From Sipunculus nudus (lineage: Eukaryota; Annelida; Sipuncula; Golfingiida; Sipunculidae), in NCBI GenBank assembly GCA_026874595.1, contig CM049308.1:70528624-70592623 (forward strand): a DNA stretch of 64,000 bases, in the 5' to 3' direction. The position numbers were made by a program, and so were the translations under genes. Shown here one piece after another: positions 21,534-34,079 of the stretch. The stretch's first letter is position 1, and every line of letters starts with the position of its first letter. Below the pieces are notes generated by a model. It was given only the letters and a program-made list of their open reading frames with translations, had not been told where the DNA came from and ran no database searches.

Positions 21534-22180
21534 TAACCAGACCCCCTTTGTTCCAGGGTGAAGAGTGTATATTCTTGTGGTGTAGATCATGGCCAGGGGA
21601 CTTAATTAAAGAGAATAGTAAATCTACAATCTTGTGTTCACAAGTTATAAGCCTCCATAGTCATTGTGTCACATAAAGTCATTTATAATCTAGGACTGGA
21701 ACTGCCAGCAAATTCATCCAGACTTATATTCATCATTTAGTTACAGAAAAACTTGTTGGATTTATCAGTAAACTTTAGACCTTTCTGTTTCACAAAGAGC
21801 ATGTAATGGACTTGACAGATTGTCAGATTTTTTGGGGCAGGAACTGCATAAAGACATGATAGTTTATTATATCTGACAGCCAAAAAGGAATGACCTATGT
21901 TCTTGTTATTTTTAACAGTTAATATTATTTTAACTAAAAGTTTCTTGTCCAGTTATTGAATTAAAAGATTAGAGGGTCAAACCCAGTCACTTCAGTATTC
22001 AGATAAATAACCTGACTACAAACTAATATGTTGAATATACCTCTTTCAAGCTCAAAATAATTTTTCAAAACAATTTTGATAGTGGGCAGTGGTAACTGTG
22101 GTTTTTTTTAGTGAACAATTTTTTAACTAACTTTTGTACTAACTTCTGAAATAAAAACAGGGCTTGAGAACCAAACCTTT

Positions 22181-24700
22181 TTTAGCTCAGCTGACTGTAA
22201 GTCATCTGAGCTATAGCGATCACCCTTTGTCCGTCGTCCGTCTGTCCATCCGTCTGTCCCTCCGTTAACCTGGCACAAATCAAAAACCACTGGACCTAGA
22301 AACTTGTAACTTGATATTCTGAGAGGTCCATGAAAAATCTCCTTGGAAACCAGAAATTAGGTCTCTGTTACCCATGTCCTTCAAGCTATAGGGCCCCAAA
22401 CTACCCCCCCCCCCCCAGAATAGTAAAAAATTTCATACAAAAACTTCAATATCTCATTAACAACATCACTGATGGTCATGACTTTTGGCATACATATTGA
22501 TCATGAGATGTTCCATTAGTTCCTCCAGACTGGTGGCGCCACCTGTATTTTTTTATTTTTTACGAATTTTTTTCTCTGTTAACAGGGCACAAATCGTAAA
22601 GACTGGACTTAGAATCTTCATTCTTAACACAGTGAGAGACCTATGAAAAGTCTCTTTGGAAACCAGAAATTAGGTCTCTGTTACCCATATCCTTCAAGCT
22701 ATGGGTCCCCAAAATACCCCCCCCCCCCCAGAATAGTAAAAAATTTCATACAAAAACTTCAATATCTCATTTACTACATCACTGATGGTCATGTTTTTTG
22801 GCATACATATTGATCATGATATGTTTCATCAGTTTCTGCAGACTGGTGGCGCCACCTGTATTTTTTTATTTTTTACGAATTTTTTTCTCTAATTTTGAGA
22901 CCTTTAAAAATGTGAACATCTGTTAACAGGGCACAAATCGTGAAGACTGGACTTAGAATCTTCATTCTTAACACAGTGGGAGACCTATGAAAAGTCTCTA
23001 TGGAAACCAGAAATTAGGTCTCTGTTACTCATATCCTTCAAGCTATGGGTCCCCAAAATACCCCCCCCCCCCCCACCCCAGAATAGTAAAAAATTTCATA
23101 CAAAAACTTCAATATCTCATTTACTACATCACTGATGGTCATGTTTTTTGGCATACATATTGATCATGATATGTTTCATCAGTTTCTGCAGACTGGTGGT
23201 GCCACCTGTATTTTTCGATTTTTAACGAATTGTTTTCTCTATTTTTGATACCTTTAAAAATATGAACATTTGTAACAGGGCACAAATCCTAAAGACTGGA
23301 CCGAGAATCTTCATTCTTGACACACAGGGAGACCAATGAAAAGTCTGCATGAAAACTTGAAATTAGGTCTCTGTTACCCATATCCTATGAGCTATGGCAC
23401 TCCAAAATACAGCCCAGAATAATGGAAAATTTGATACAAAAGCTGAAGTATCTGAACAACTAATGCAGAGATCATCATAATTGTTTGCATGGATACTGAT
23501 CATTGAGTGTTTCATCAGTTTCTGCAGACTGGTGGCACCATCTGTATTTGTTCGGGTGTTTTTATGAATTTTTTTCTCAATTATTGAGACCTTTAAAGAT
23601 ATGAACATCTGTTAACAGGGCACAAATCATAACAACTGGACAAAGAATCTTCATTCTTGACACACAGGGAGACCCATGAAAAGTTTCTATGGAAACCTGA
23701 AATTAAGTCTCTGTTACCCATATCCTTTAAGCTGTATGGCTCCAAAATACCCCTCAGAATAATGAAAAATTTGATACAAAAACTGCAGTATTTCAATAAC
23801 TACAACACTGATGATCATGATTTTTGGCATACATATTGATCATGAGGTGTTCCATCAAATTCTGCAGACTGGGTGCACCACCTCTATTTTTTCAAATTTT
23901 TAAAAAATTTTTTCATCTATTTTTTGAGACCTTTAAAGATGTTTTTATCTGTCAACAGGGTACAAATCGTAACAACTGGACCTAGATTCTTCATTCTTGT
24001 AAGGAGGCCCATGAAAAGTCTCTGTGGAAACCTGAAATTAGGTCTCTGTTTCCCATATCCTTCAAGCTATAGGACTTCGAAGTATCCCACAGAATAATGG
24101 AAAATTTGATACAAAAGCTGAAGTATCTGAACAACTAATGCAGAGATCACCATGGTTCTTTGCATGGATATTGATTATGCAGTGTTTCATCAGTTTCTGC
24201 AGACTTGTGGTGCAACCTATATTTTATTAATTTTTTGGAATTTTTTTCTCTATTTTTTAGACCTTCAAGGATGCTGTCATCTGTTAACGTGGCACAAATT
24301 GCAACAACTGGACCTAGAATCTTCATTCTTGTCATGCAAGGAGACCCATGAAAAGTGTCTGTGTAACCCATATCCTTCAAGCTATAGGACTCTGAAGTAT
24401 CCCTCAGAATAATGGAAAATTTGATACAAAAGCTGAAGTATCTAAACAACTAATGCAGAGATCAAGATGATTCTTTGCATAGATATTGACCATGTGTTTT
24501 TCCAGACTGGTTGAGCCACCTGTTCTTTTTTACGCATTTTTTCTCTATTTTTGACATATATAAATACAGACACAATCTTGGCCTGTTGGTTAATCTGTTT
24601 GATGCTTCAGTTAAATGGGTATATACTACCATTCAGATGATAAAATTTCCTTTTGCGAATCTCTTCCCAGTCAGCTGAGCGTCATGACCCATGGGTCACT
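22181..24700 (+). mobile_element. HINE-like element (copy 3) made of about seven tandem modules, nested in a MITE end
   Basis: The 5' end TTAGCTCAGCTGACTGTAAG and a TCCG/TCTG array (about 22230-22265) match the element at 11771, and the 3' end CAGCTGAGCGTCATGACCCA then TGGGTCAC matches its terminus. The interior is a ladder of seven diverged modules, each opening with a variant of ACAGGGCACAAATCGTAA, at about 22268, 22583, 22926, 23276, 23617, 23955 and 24286 (spacing about 315-350 bp). Each module carries AAATTAGGTCTCTGTTACCC, a C tract in the first three, TTTGGCATACATATTGATCA and a GGTGGCGCCACC-type palindrome. Flanks GAGAACCAAACCTTTT and TTTTTTAGCCTAA together resemble one Harbinger-MITE terminus split by the insertion. 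Confidence 0.65.
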
Positions 24701-26939
24701 TTTTTAGCCTAATACATGGATGATTGCATCATAATGACAGGCTATGATGATATTACCTTATTATATGTAAGTCCTATGATTGCAATTATCTATTAGCAGA
24801 AGGTACTATAAATGTGAATTGTTCCAGAAGTGCATCAGATTGTTCATTGAGTAGCTGAGTTGTCGTAAAACAAAACAAGACTTTCTGCACATATACATAA
24901 AGTATGCTGAAATGAAGAACACTTGGTTAAACACCACTCTTGTTGCAAATTTATGTATTTGCTGCAGTGTTATTAGTAGTACATGAATAAATTAGGATAA
25001 TTTGATTCCCCTCTGGGAATTGCATAAATTATAGATCAAACAAATGGGTTTGTCACTACACTGATAAGAAAGTAATAAGCTCTTACTATTGAGTACCCTT
25101 TGCCTACCAAACTGTGTTATGCATACAAAGTAAGATCCATATACTGTGGGTATTGATATATCTCCAGGGATTCGTAGTTGTGACAGTTGCTATTTGATTG
25201 TAATTGTCAGAGGAGGACATTGTTTATAAAATGTGTGAGGTGTACTAAACTTATATTTCTCATGAGATTGTTTGTCAAAATCTGAAAATTGACTGGGGAT
25301 GATTAACAGCCCTTCATGTTTAATATTCCACAAACTTATCAACAATAGGAGTCTTTCAAAATATATTTATATATATAAAGAATAATAGTTTTTCTGTATT
25401 TGTCATCTGCATGGTCTTTTGTCACCAAGGCAATGAATAAAAATACAGTAAAACATCATTGTACCTAACTTGCTAATGTAGGTCTGTGAATTGTGATGGG
25501 CCTGTGAATCAATTCAGTTACCAATTCAGTTATTACCGGTACATGATTTGTTCGTAGTTTATTCAGACTTATTTTAAATTAAGGATATATTTAATACAAT
25601 GGATGTTACTTAATTTCATTACTGAAGTAATGAAATAGTGTAGCCCTCCTTCTGTTTACAGTGACCGTCATATTTGTTTCTATTTTAGTTGAAAAGTTCA
25701 CTGGATGGCATTGAGACTAGATCCATTCTATGTCAGTTTGCTTGTTTATCCCCAGCAGCTTGAACCAGCAGAAACAGAACTTGGCACTGCAGCAATTTTG
25801 GCATCAGCATAACTTACAGAGTGCATAGCAATTTTGGCATTTCATTTCAACAGAATTAAATTCCAGCTGCACAACAGCTTCCAGGAAGCAAGTTATCTTT
25901 CTGTGTAGTATCATTTGTGACCTTCACCCATAGACTGTAAGGCAGAGACATATGGTGATCAATATGGTGACAATTATTTCTTTCTTCCCTTGTGATGTCA
26001 CATTCCAGATGTATTTTTAACTTACCCTTAATCAGAGGCTAAGTCTTGGGGCCCACTAAGCATGAATTTTAGGCATAACATCTGCAGTGAGGGTAAGCCT
26101 TTCTCTGAAATAGTGACCCAACAGGTCACCCATGCTGTAGTAAAATACTACCTAGAGCATGACTGAGTAAACTGTACATCAGTCTCAAACACACTCCAGA
26201 CAAAGAGCTCAGGCTGGCATACTGACAGAGTCACCTAAGACATTGTTGCTTTGATAACATAGTCCATTTACAAAGCAGTTAGGCCACACAAATTAGTAAT
26301 TCCTCTATGGTATTGCCAGTCCTGATTTTTGGGGGATATTTTTTTGGGGTGGGGTAGGGGGAGGAGTCTTTAGTAATATCGTTGTTAATTACTAATTAGT
26401 GCCTCAATAACATCAAAGATATCATTATGTGTATTAACTAAAGTTTATATAACTTTTGTATTATTCATCTGTACCCTTCCTAAAACTGTTGCACATATTT
26501 TTACCCTTCCCATCAACTAACAAATTTCCACATATTTTGTTTTGAACAGTAAATAAAAAAAAGGGGAAAAATGCTCACTTGCTCCGTCCTTAGGGCTCCA
26601 GAGTCTAAAGAACATTTTTTTTGTCTGGCCTTAGTGGGTATTGTGACATTGTAAAAGTATTGTAAGCCCAAGGTAGCATACAAAGTATTGTCTGTATCAT
26701 GCAGATGTATCCAGTCAAAGGATTTGCATGACAATATACATGTATATACTCGTAACATATATATATATAGTACACCTTGGATACAGGTTTTTGTTTGGGT
26801 ACAGGTTTGCTCTTGGTGTCTACTTCTGTTTCTTATATACTAGTACATGTGATATGGAAGAGAATTAGGATTATTGAAATATGCTGGACAATGTCATGTG
26901 AGTAAATATATTTAGGTTTATTTTCAAGTAATTTCTAAT
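24701..26939. other. Intron 6: AT-rich, no defined element
   Basis: Ordinary intronic sequence. A G-rich patch (about 26331-26362) and a short (TA)n tract (about 26756-26768) are present. A GTCTGGCCTTAGTGG fragment at about 26622-26636 resembles a Harbinger-MITE end, but I find no partner. Confidence 0.5.
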
Positions 26940-27600
26940 GCTGTGAGAGCTTATGCCATGGTTCGGCGTCATCCATCCTCTGTACGTTAACCCATACTGT
27001 CTCGAAAATGGCAGGAGCTAGAATCACCAAAATTTATGCAAAAAATCATTCATCTAAAAAACTCTATAGGATTTTGCTTATTTTTTGGCTATCTGCATTT
27101 ACTGCATAAGGGAAAAAGTTAAAAAGCTTTAAAAATCTTCATCTCAGAAAATGTTAACCCCTGATCATTCAGTATTTCACAGAAATAATCCCTGAAACAA
27201 TCTTTCTCAGGTTTGTTAGAATGGTTCCAGTTCAGTGAATTTTGGTCGAGTTACATGAAGCTGAACTTAGTCAATTGACCAAAAAAGTATACTAAAATTA
27301 CAATATCAGAAATGGCTGGAGCTATCATCACCAAATTTTATGCAAGTGTTGGTCACATGACTCATATTTGAAATTGAGGTATTGGTGGCCCCACCTGCAT
27401 CAACCGTTTTTGTATGAGGGTCATCAGTCATCAGTACATTAAGCCATAATTTCTCAGGAATAGTGGGAACTAGCATCCCCACATTTTTTGCAAAAACCTA
27501 TCACTTATCAAATGTTGTGGGATTGAGCTTTTTGTGTAGCCACCTGCATTAACTTACATTTTACGAAACTGTGCCTGTTGGCCTTGTTATGTATAATATA
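26940..27600 (+). repeat. Modular repeat family D, copy 1
   Basis: Homologous to 52695-53210. Both start with GTGAGCTTATGC-ATGG (here GTGAGAGCTTATGCCATGG), then a GTCGTCC-type patch, TCTCGAAAATGGCAGGAGCT, and later GGCTGGAGCTATCATCACCA, TTGAAATTGAGGTATTGGTG and a GGTGGCCCCACC palindrome variant (27384-27395). The element is non-coding, consisting of repeated modules that begin with a TCTCA/GAAA...GGAGCTA phrase. The right boundary is uncertain. Confidence 0.6.
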
Positions 27601-30600
27601 AAGAAATTTCTTAACTTGCTTAAGAAGAAAGAAAAAGTTATGAACATTCATCAAAGAAATCTGTCATCTTCCTCATATATAGTTGAGATAATTCTGTGTG
27701 TAAAATAATATTTATATGAAACTTCCAAAACCACTTCATCCACTTTAAAATAAACTAGTAGAAGTGCACTTTGTTTGGAGTTTGGACAGTCCCTGACTGT
27801 ATGTGACTGTACTGTGGCTGTATTAGAAACAGTACTTAAATAAGTGACATTGATAGACAGCTTGAGAGCCTTGGAATCCTTAATGGCAGCCTCTTGTTTG
27901 AACTGCTCTCTACTTCCCATACATTTGTAAGGCAAGTATTGACCTAAAGCTTTGAACTCTTAAGAGCTGAAGAAATTATTTGCAACATAAGGGACAACAA
28001 ACTAAATCTGGTTGGTGATAGGTTGTCCAGTCCTGTACCGCATACCTCCCTAGCAACCAGTACCCATGATTACACTGAAAACAGATGAAGGAAGCTCCCA
28101 CGAAAAATCCATAGAACTAGCAGCATACAATATTTACTTGGTTGTTAGTAGGCAATGATACGAGGGGTCCCAGAGCGATTGATCAGACAGACTGGACCGT
28201 TTAGGTATGAGCATCTATAATTCATCTCAGACAGGATACATACAGATACTTGTCTGGTCAAGTTCATAATTGATAATAACCAGAACCTCATATTCATTTA
28301 CTGTTGTCTTTGGATGCTGTATGAGTGACTGAATTGTACCCAATTTACCATGGATACCCGACTAATGAGGTTTATAAATTGTTCCACTTTATGATGTTGA
28401 ATCATATAGGTAAGATGCATGTTTTTGTATATCATGTTCATGTTTTGTAATTGTACACTGTTAAAATCTGCAATGATCATTTATCAGTATCATGTGATAA
28501 TTGGATTTAGATACAGCAGATTTGAACAGACAAAGATTATGACATAAAAGTGTTTTTCCTTTTGAATTAATCTTGACTTACTGACCAGTATCAGGAAAAA
28601 CTTGTATGACCTGGCTATTTGTTCTGAGTTTGGTCATGCAGACTCAAGCCAAGAAAGAAACCGCTTTTCCTTCAGTTTTACAGTCCTATAGTGGCATGAT
28701 AATTCACTATGAAAGCAGAGAATGATTTATGAGTCAATATTGTAACAGACTCATTCATCATCCTGTGATAAACTGAAAACTCAGGCTGTCAGTGGCTAAA
28801 GCCTGGTCATGAAATCCCTTACTTGGTGTTGTAGTCAGAAGGAATGTTTATATTGATGATCAGCTCAAGTTCAAGGATCTTTCATTGATAAAATAAGGTC
28901 TTGATAATTGGGAGAAAAATTTACCAGGGCTTTCAATAGAAAGAAAAATTGGAGAGTCTGGGATTCTCAGGTTAAAATTCTGAGTTGGGTGGTATTTTGG
29001 AGTGTTGTAAGAAGAGGAGATCTGTCTCAAATTTAGGAAGGCTGTGGAACATTCAGTAATTTTTGGGTATTTTTATGTCATTATTGTACAACCATATGAT
29101 TTTATCTTTTGCCATTATAGAATAATAGATTATAGGGATATATAAGGGTCAGTTGTAAGTGCATTGTTTACACAGTGAAATGGTACATGTGAGTCTGTAG
29201 GTGATGGTCATTTACTGCTAGAAGAGCTGGCTTTCTTCTCTAGGACCTACAGACAGAAATTTGCAAATATGGTTGGACACTTGGACACCCCAAACCAGGC
29301 TTCAAAAAGAGATTGCAGGCATTACAGATGCTTACCCCACATTCCTGAAAGCCCTGATCTATATAATTTTTCAGTACAACTTCATTGGAGTATCAGTATT
29401 TTTATAATATAACGTGCCTTCATTTTACTTCCAGCAGGATGTATCATAATCTTACCACCTGTTTTTTTTCTGTGAGCAACATCACTCAAAAGGTTGTGAA
29501 CAGATTTTGGTGACATTTTATTGAGGGTTAGAATAACACCCAAGGATGACTCTTTTAAATCTAAGAGGTACATGTAATCTGGCTCACCATACTAGTAATA
29601 TGTTCTTGTTTAAGTGATTTTTTAAGATTGCAAGATGAGACCATCATCTTTTACTAATACTGAGGAAACCTTCCAGTAACTTTCCCAGTTGGATGAACGT
29701 CTCCACCACATGCAGTGTTCACAGGACTGGAACACTCACTTGAGCTGGCTTTGGCAAGCAGAACTGACCTGTAATCCTAACTTTGAAATGATGAACTATG
29801 GCACACATTCTTTTGGTATCTTCCATAGGTATCTTGCAATTCCATACCACACATTAAAGTTTGATCAGAGTCTTGGAAATATTGCAGATTTGGTGATTCA
29901 GATGTTGTTGAATGCATGGCCAGGTCTCTGAGTGCTTACTCATTTATTTAGTATTATTCATGATATGGAACAATGAAAACATGGTTAAACCATGGTTATA
30001 CAGTAATAGAAGATACCTGATGCTAATCTTAATAAAGCCAGTTCACAAACAGGCTGATTGCTTCAACTGCATTTAACGTGCCATCAAATATTGACCTTGG
30101 ACCATTCTTGAATCCATTCTTGTCAGTGCCATTGAGGAGCACAGTAATTATTTATTTTAAAGAGACATAATCAGGTGCAATATAATGCCTATTTCTTTCT
30201 ATCATCAGTTCACTTTTGCTTTATACAAAAGTTTCTCAGCAGAACCAACCCAACACATGGTGTCATTATCGTCCCTTCAGCTGCTTAACCCCTTGTTATG
30301 GTTCTGAGTGTCAGTAAACATGGTCCATGTGTATCTGTTTACCATAACCAGGCCGCATTACCAAAGGTCTGATTTTCTGCAGGCATGACAGATTTGAAAC
30401 AAGAAGTAGTCCAGTCATGAACTTGCATGGTTTTGAAACACTGGTTGTAAGCCTGAAAAGAAATGGAAAACGTAGATGGCATGTGTGCTTTGTTTATGTT
30501 GGCACAAGTGGTCACACACTGTACACTATTTTTAACACTTGTGTACAGGAGCAAGTCAATGGTTTCAAGACATTATTTTGGCACATACAATTTTATTTCA

Positions 30601-32339
30601 AAGAGAAAAAACCCTATTTTTGGTGTTAATTCAACATGCTTTATACTTGATTAGGTCCCTTTATGGTTAAGAACCATCAATAATCACATCGATCAGTGTA
30701 TTGATATGTTGCACCATACTTATTAGTCATTTGATTGATCATGTAGTTAAAGTTTGAAATTTTATGTTTAGACTTTATACATATCAGCAAAATTAAAAGA
30801 ACCACCCAACTATATTTTAATGATATTTCATGTACATTTTGTTTGGAAAATTTAGCTTTTTTCATTAAACATTTAGTAGAACCATTTGAATTTACCGGGT
30901 AGCTCTCATTCTTGAGCATATTGTTTTCAGCTGTTTTAATGTACATACATCTTATATGTGTCAGATATATTTAAAAGAGCATGCTCATCATATTCAAGAA
31001 TATGATGCTTGTAGGACTTGATCATGGATGTGGAAGTTTAAGAGAAACCAGGTCCTTTCCATCACATTAGCCATTAATAATAAAAATTAATAATATAAAA
31101 GCATAGCTCTTTTATACATGCATATTTTTATATAAAACTGTACAGAAATCCATGTTATGAGTAACTTGGTGTTTCTTTATATTTATATTTGATATATTTA
31201 AAACAAAGTATGTCTCACAATACATACTTTATAGTACAGGTACCCTCAAATTGCAAAATCTTTCATTTCTCCTGTAACTGTTGTTATACCGATAAAAAAT
31301 GGTAAAACTCTGTCTTGTTTCAGTGGAATAATTCATGGTAAAATCCAGATACATCCAATATAGTGTTGAACATGGTAACAGTACTACCAAAGTTAACACT
31401 TTATGCACTTAATATTGATTTAAACAATATTTTTTTACAAAATAGCAAATAGTTAAATAGCTCCTTAAATTTTTAATATTTACAGAGTAAATATTGGTGC
31501 ATTTCCAATAACATATCTTATTCATCTCCAGAAAAGTATGGAGGATTATTTTACAATTAACACCAAGTTTATACAATTATTGGCAAAATTCCTCTCTTCC
31601 TGCCATGTTTTACCTTGATTAAAATGGCATTTTCTACCAGACATTTCATCCAGTAGTGTCAACCTTTATGGTGTGTACTGTTTAACCTGATGTTTGTATG
31701 CAAAACATATTTACATTGCATCAAGAAAAATATGTGAATGACCTGGCAGTGAATGAATAGTTACTCATGTGGAGTAATTCATTGGCACAGGAACTGTTTG
31801 CTTTGTATGATTAAATAATTACCTGTGAGCAAACGTGTCAGTTGATCCCTATATATACCTGCTTGTATATGCTTCTCAGAATGTCATACATTAAAAATGA
31901 TACACCATTAAAAATAGATATTTTTTCCATTTTTTTTTTAAATATATGCTTTGCTTTTTACCATGAATCTTTGTATTGAATGCAGATGGAAAAAATTCTA
32001 TGAAAGTAATATTGATATAATAATTTTTTGAGCTTTTATGAATTATTCAGGATTCAGTTCTCTGTGACGCAACCAAGGAAACATACTGAAGAAGATATTG
32101 CATGCATTGAGCTATCAGAATTCCAGAAGGACTTGCTAAAAATATGATCATCATATCCCAGACAAAGTCAGGGGATACTTTGGTTTTATGTGGGTCCCTA
32201 CGCTTTTGCAGATAAATCTTGTATGCGTGATAACTCAAAAAATATTTATACAGATAAAAAATAAATATACAGATCTTTATCTTACTTGACATGTGCATGG
32301 ATATGGGTGTGAGAATGAACCCTGTTCAAACTTGCATCC
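27601..32339. other. Intron 6: long AT-rich stretch, nothing recognised
   Basis: About 4.7 kb. Open frames up to 94 codons occur on both strands without domains or splice context. I see no transposon ends, RNA genes or arrays. Confidence 0.5.
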
Positions 32340-32993
32340 AAAACCTTAAATAGGAGAGTGACCTTGACTTTTAATAGGTCCGACTATTTTGGGGGGAAAT
32401 CACACAAATTCTTAAATATCTAATGAAATCTTGCATGGATTGATCCAAAAATCAAGTTGACCAAAGATCTTCGACAGTGTTGTCATGTACTGGAAACTGG
32501 TGGCGCCAACTATTATCTGTTCCTTGTTTTAGTGCCTTTTAATAACCTCCACCATTGCCACCTGACAGTACTGTTAGCATATTATAACTCAAAAACTAAT
32601 GGACAGAATTATTTCATATTAAGCATATACATAGATATTGGTTATGGGATGAGGTATATATATATTTAGGTCATGACCTTTCCTTTAAGAGTGGCCTTGA
32701 CCTAAATTATATCCATATTTGGTGAAAATCACACAAAATCTTTATTATCTCAATAAGGGATGCATGGATTAGTCCAAAAAAATAATAACAAAATCTTGGA
32801 TTAAGCTTTGTCTTCTGCAGGGGACAGGTGGCGCCACCTTTTGTCCTTTTCTTGTTTTAGCACCTTTCAGTACCCCTTTCATTGCACTTGACAGAACTTT
32901 GAACATATAAGTAAAAAACTAATGGACAATTTTTTTATAAAGATTTTTTGGTGGAGGTAACCGCCTCCATTTTTTAATGCTTTGCTTAACTAA

Positions 32994-32994
<1 letters not shown>

Positions 32995-33061
<67 letters not shown>
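32995..33061. repeat. (TA)n microsatellite at the tail of a SINE
   Basis: About 66 bp of nearly pure TA with one AAATA interruption. It adjoins the 3' end of the minus-strand SINE at 33062-33387 and probably represents its variable tail. The Tyr/Ile open frames through it are artefacts. Confidence 0.9.
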
Positions 33062-33065
<4 letters not shown>

Positions 33066-33387
33066 TTGCAGGGTTCCATTCTGGTTCAGACTACTTGACA
33101 GGGGCTTATATTTGATTTTTCCTGGAGTCAACCAGGTTCGGTATACCACTCCTGTTGGCCCTGGGTGTGTGTCATCCCCATGACTGGGTCATAACCTAGA
33201 AATCCCCGTAGGTGCACTGGTTTTAGAGTGAAACACGACTGATGGGCACAGTCTCCCCTTTAAGCCAGCCGAGCGCTTACCCTGGGTGGGGGCTGACTGT
33301 GAAAAATCTCACCGCCTCGCCTGATATTCAAACTCACAATCTCCCGGCTTTGAGTCCTGCACTCTACCCCTGAGCCACTGAAGCCTG
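33062..33387 (-). mobile_element. tRNA-derived SINE (minus strand)
   Basis: Read on the minus strand from 33387, the head begins GGCTTCAGTGGCTCAGGGG with a Pol III A box (TGGCTCAGGGG) and continues with GTAGAGTGCAGGACT. A degenerate B box (GAGTTTGAATATC) lies about 35 nt downstream, at tRNA-like spacing. A GC-richer body follows (CAGTCAGCCCCCACCCAGGG, then a GTGTTTCACTCT phrase) and then the TA-rich tail. The head is clearly of tRNA origin but lacks a complete cloverleaf. It interrupts the modular repeat around it, so it is the younger insertion. Confidence 0.75.
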
Positions 33388-33560
33388 TTAATTTCTTTCA
33401 TATAATGCTTATAAACATAAGTATAGGTTATGGGATGAGGTATATTTTAATTATAGGTTATGGGATGAGGTATATCTAATTTGGCATCATGACCTCTCCT
33501 CCGAGAGTGGCCTTGAATATTCCAATATTTGGTAAAAAAAATTGTTTCTCAAGTTGTTAG

Positions 33561-34079
33561 ATGGAAGAAACCATGGTGGCTTGCCAAGTGTCAGTATAAT
33601 GCTCCTGAAGATGAGCGCCTATTCATGAATTGGGGGGGGGGATAAATTGTCTGGGGATACTATGGCATCTGCAGTGCCAAGAAATGTCTAGATTTTGTAT
33701 GAATAAACTGTAGGGATATATAAGAATTATTAAGAGATCCTTGCTTTGTTATTCAAAGGTGCAGTTCTACAAAATATATATATCACACATTCATTTTTTT
33801 CTGTGATTCACAAAAAGTTAAATGTTTCGCGAAATTCATATGTTTATTTAAAATAAATCACAGTGCTTAATTTGTAAGGGCAGTTAATACACCATTGCAA
33901 GTGGATTATGGAGAAAATAAACTACTCAGCAAATTAGGCAATTACACATGGGTACTGTAATCCTGCAGTCACACTGCAAAGGAAACATGGGGAAAACAAA
34001 GCACTCATATTCTAAGTGTTATGGGAAATAAACACTCAAATTAGGAGTGAAACATGGAATAACAGAGGACTCAAATTTT
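33561..34079. other. Intron 6: G tract and repeated short phrases
   Basis: Holds a short poly-G run (about 33631-33639). Downstream, repeated phrases such as GGAAACA-GGA and GGGGAAACA announce the family E repeat. No exon is seen. Confidence 0.5.

Larger units (their letters stand above)
32340..33560 (+). repeat. Modular tandem repeat (about 320-bp units) interrupted by a SINE
   Basis: Three diverged modules carry GGTTATGGGATGAGGTATAT, TCATGACCT-TCCT-GAGTGGCCTTGA, CAAAATC-TG and the palindrome GGTGGCGCCAAC (32499-32510) or GGTGGCGCCACC (32827-32838), followed by TTGTTTTAG-ACCTTT. The third module resumes after the inserted (TA)n/SINE at about 33390. Each ends with a phrase such as AAAACTAATGGACA. 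No coding potential. Confidence 0.6.

Noticed and set aside
22268-24600. Regularly spaced repeats, considered as a CRISPR-like or satellite array
   Set aside because: Units are over 300 bp, diverge along the array, and lie between transposon ends in a eukaryotic intron; no short direct repeat/unique spacer structure exists.
32919-33183. Tyr/Ile-rich open frames on both strands
   Set aside because: Translations of a (TA)n microsatellite.
33300-33387. Considered as a genuine tRNA gene on the minus strand
   Set aside because: A and B boxes are present, but the acceptor and anticodon stems do not pair properly and a SINE body and tail follow.
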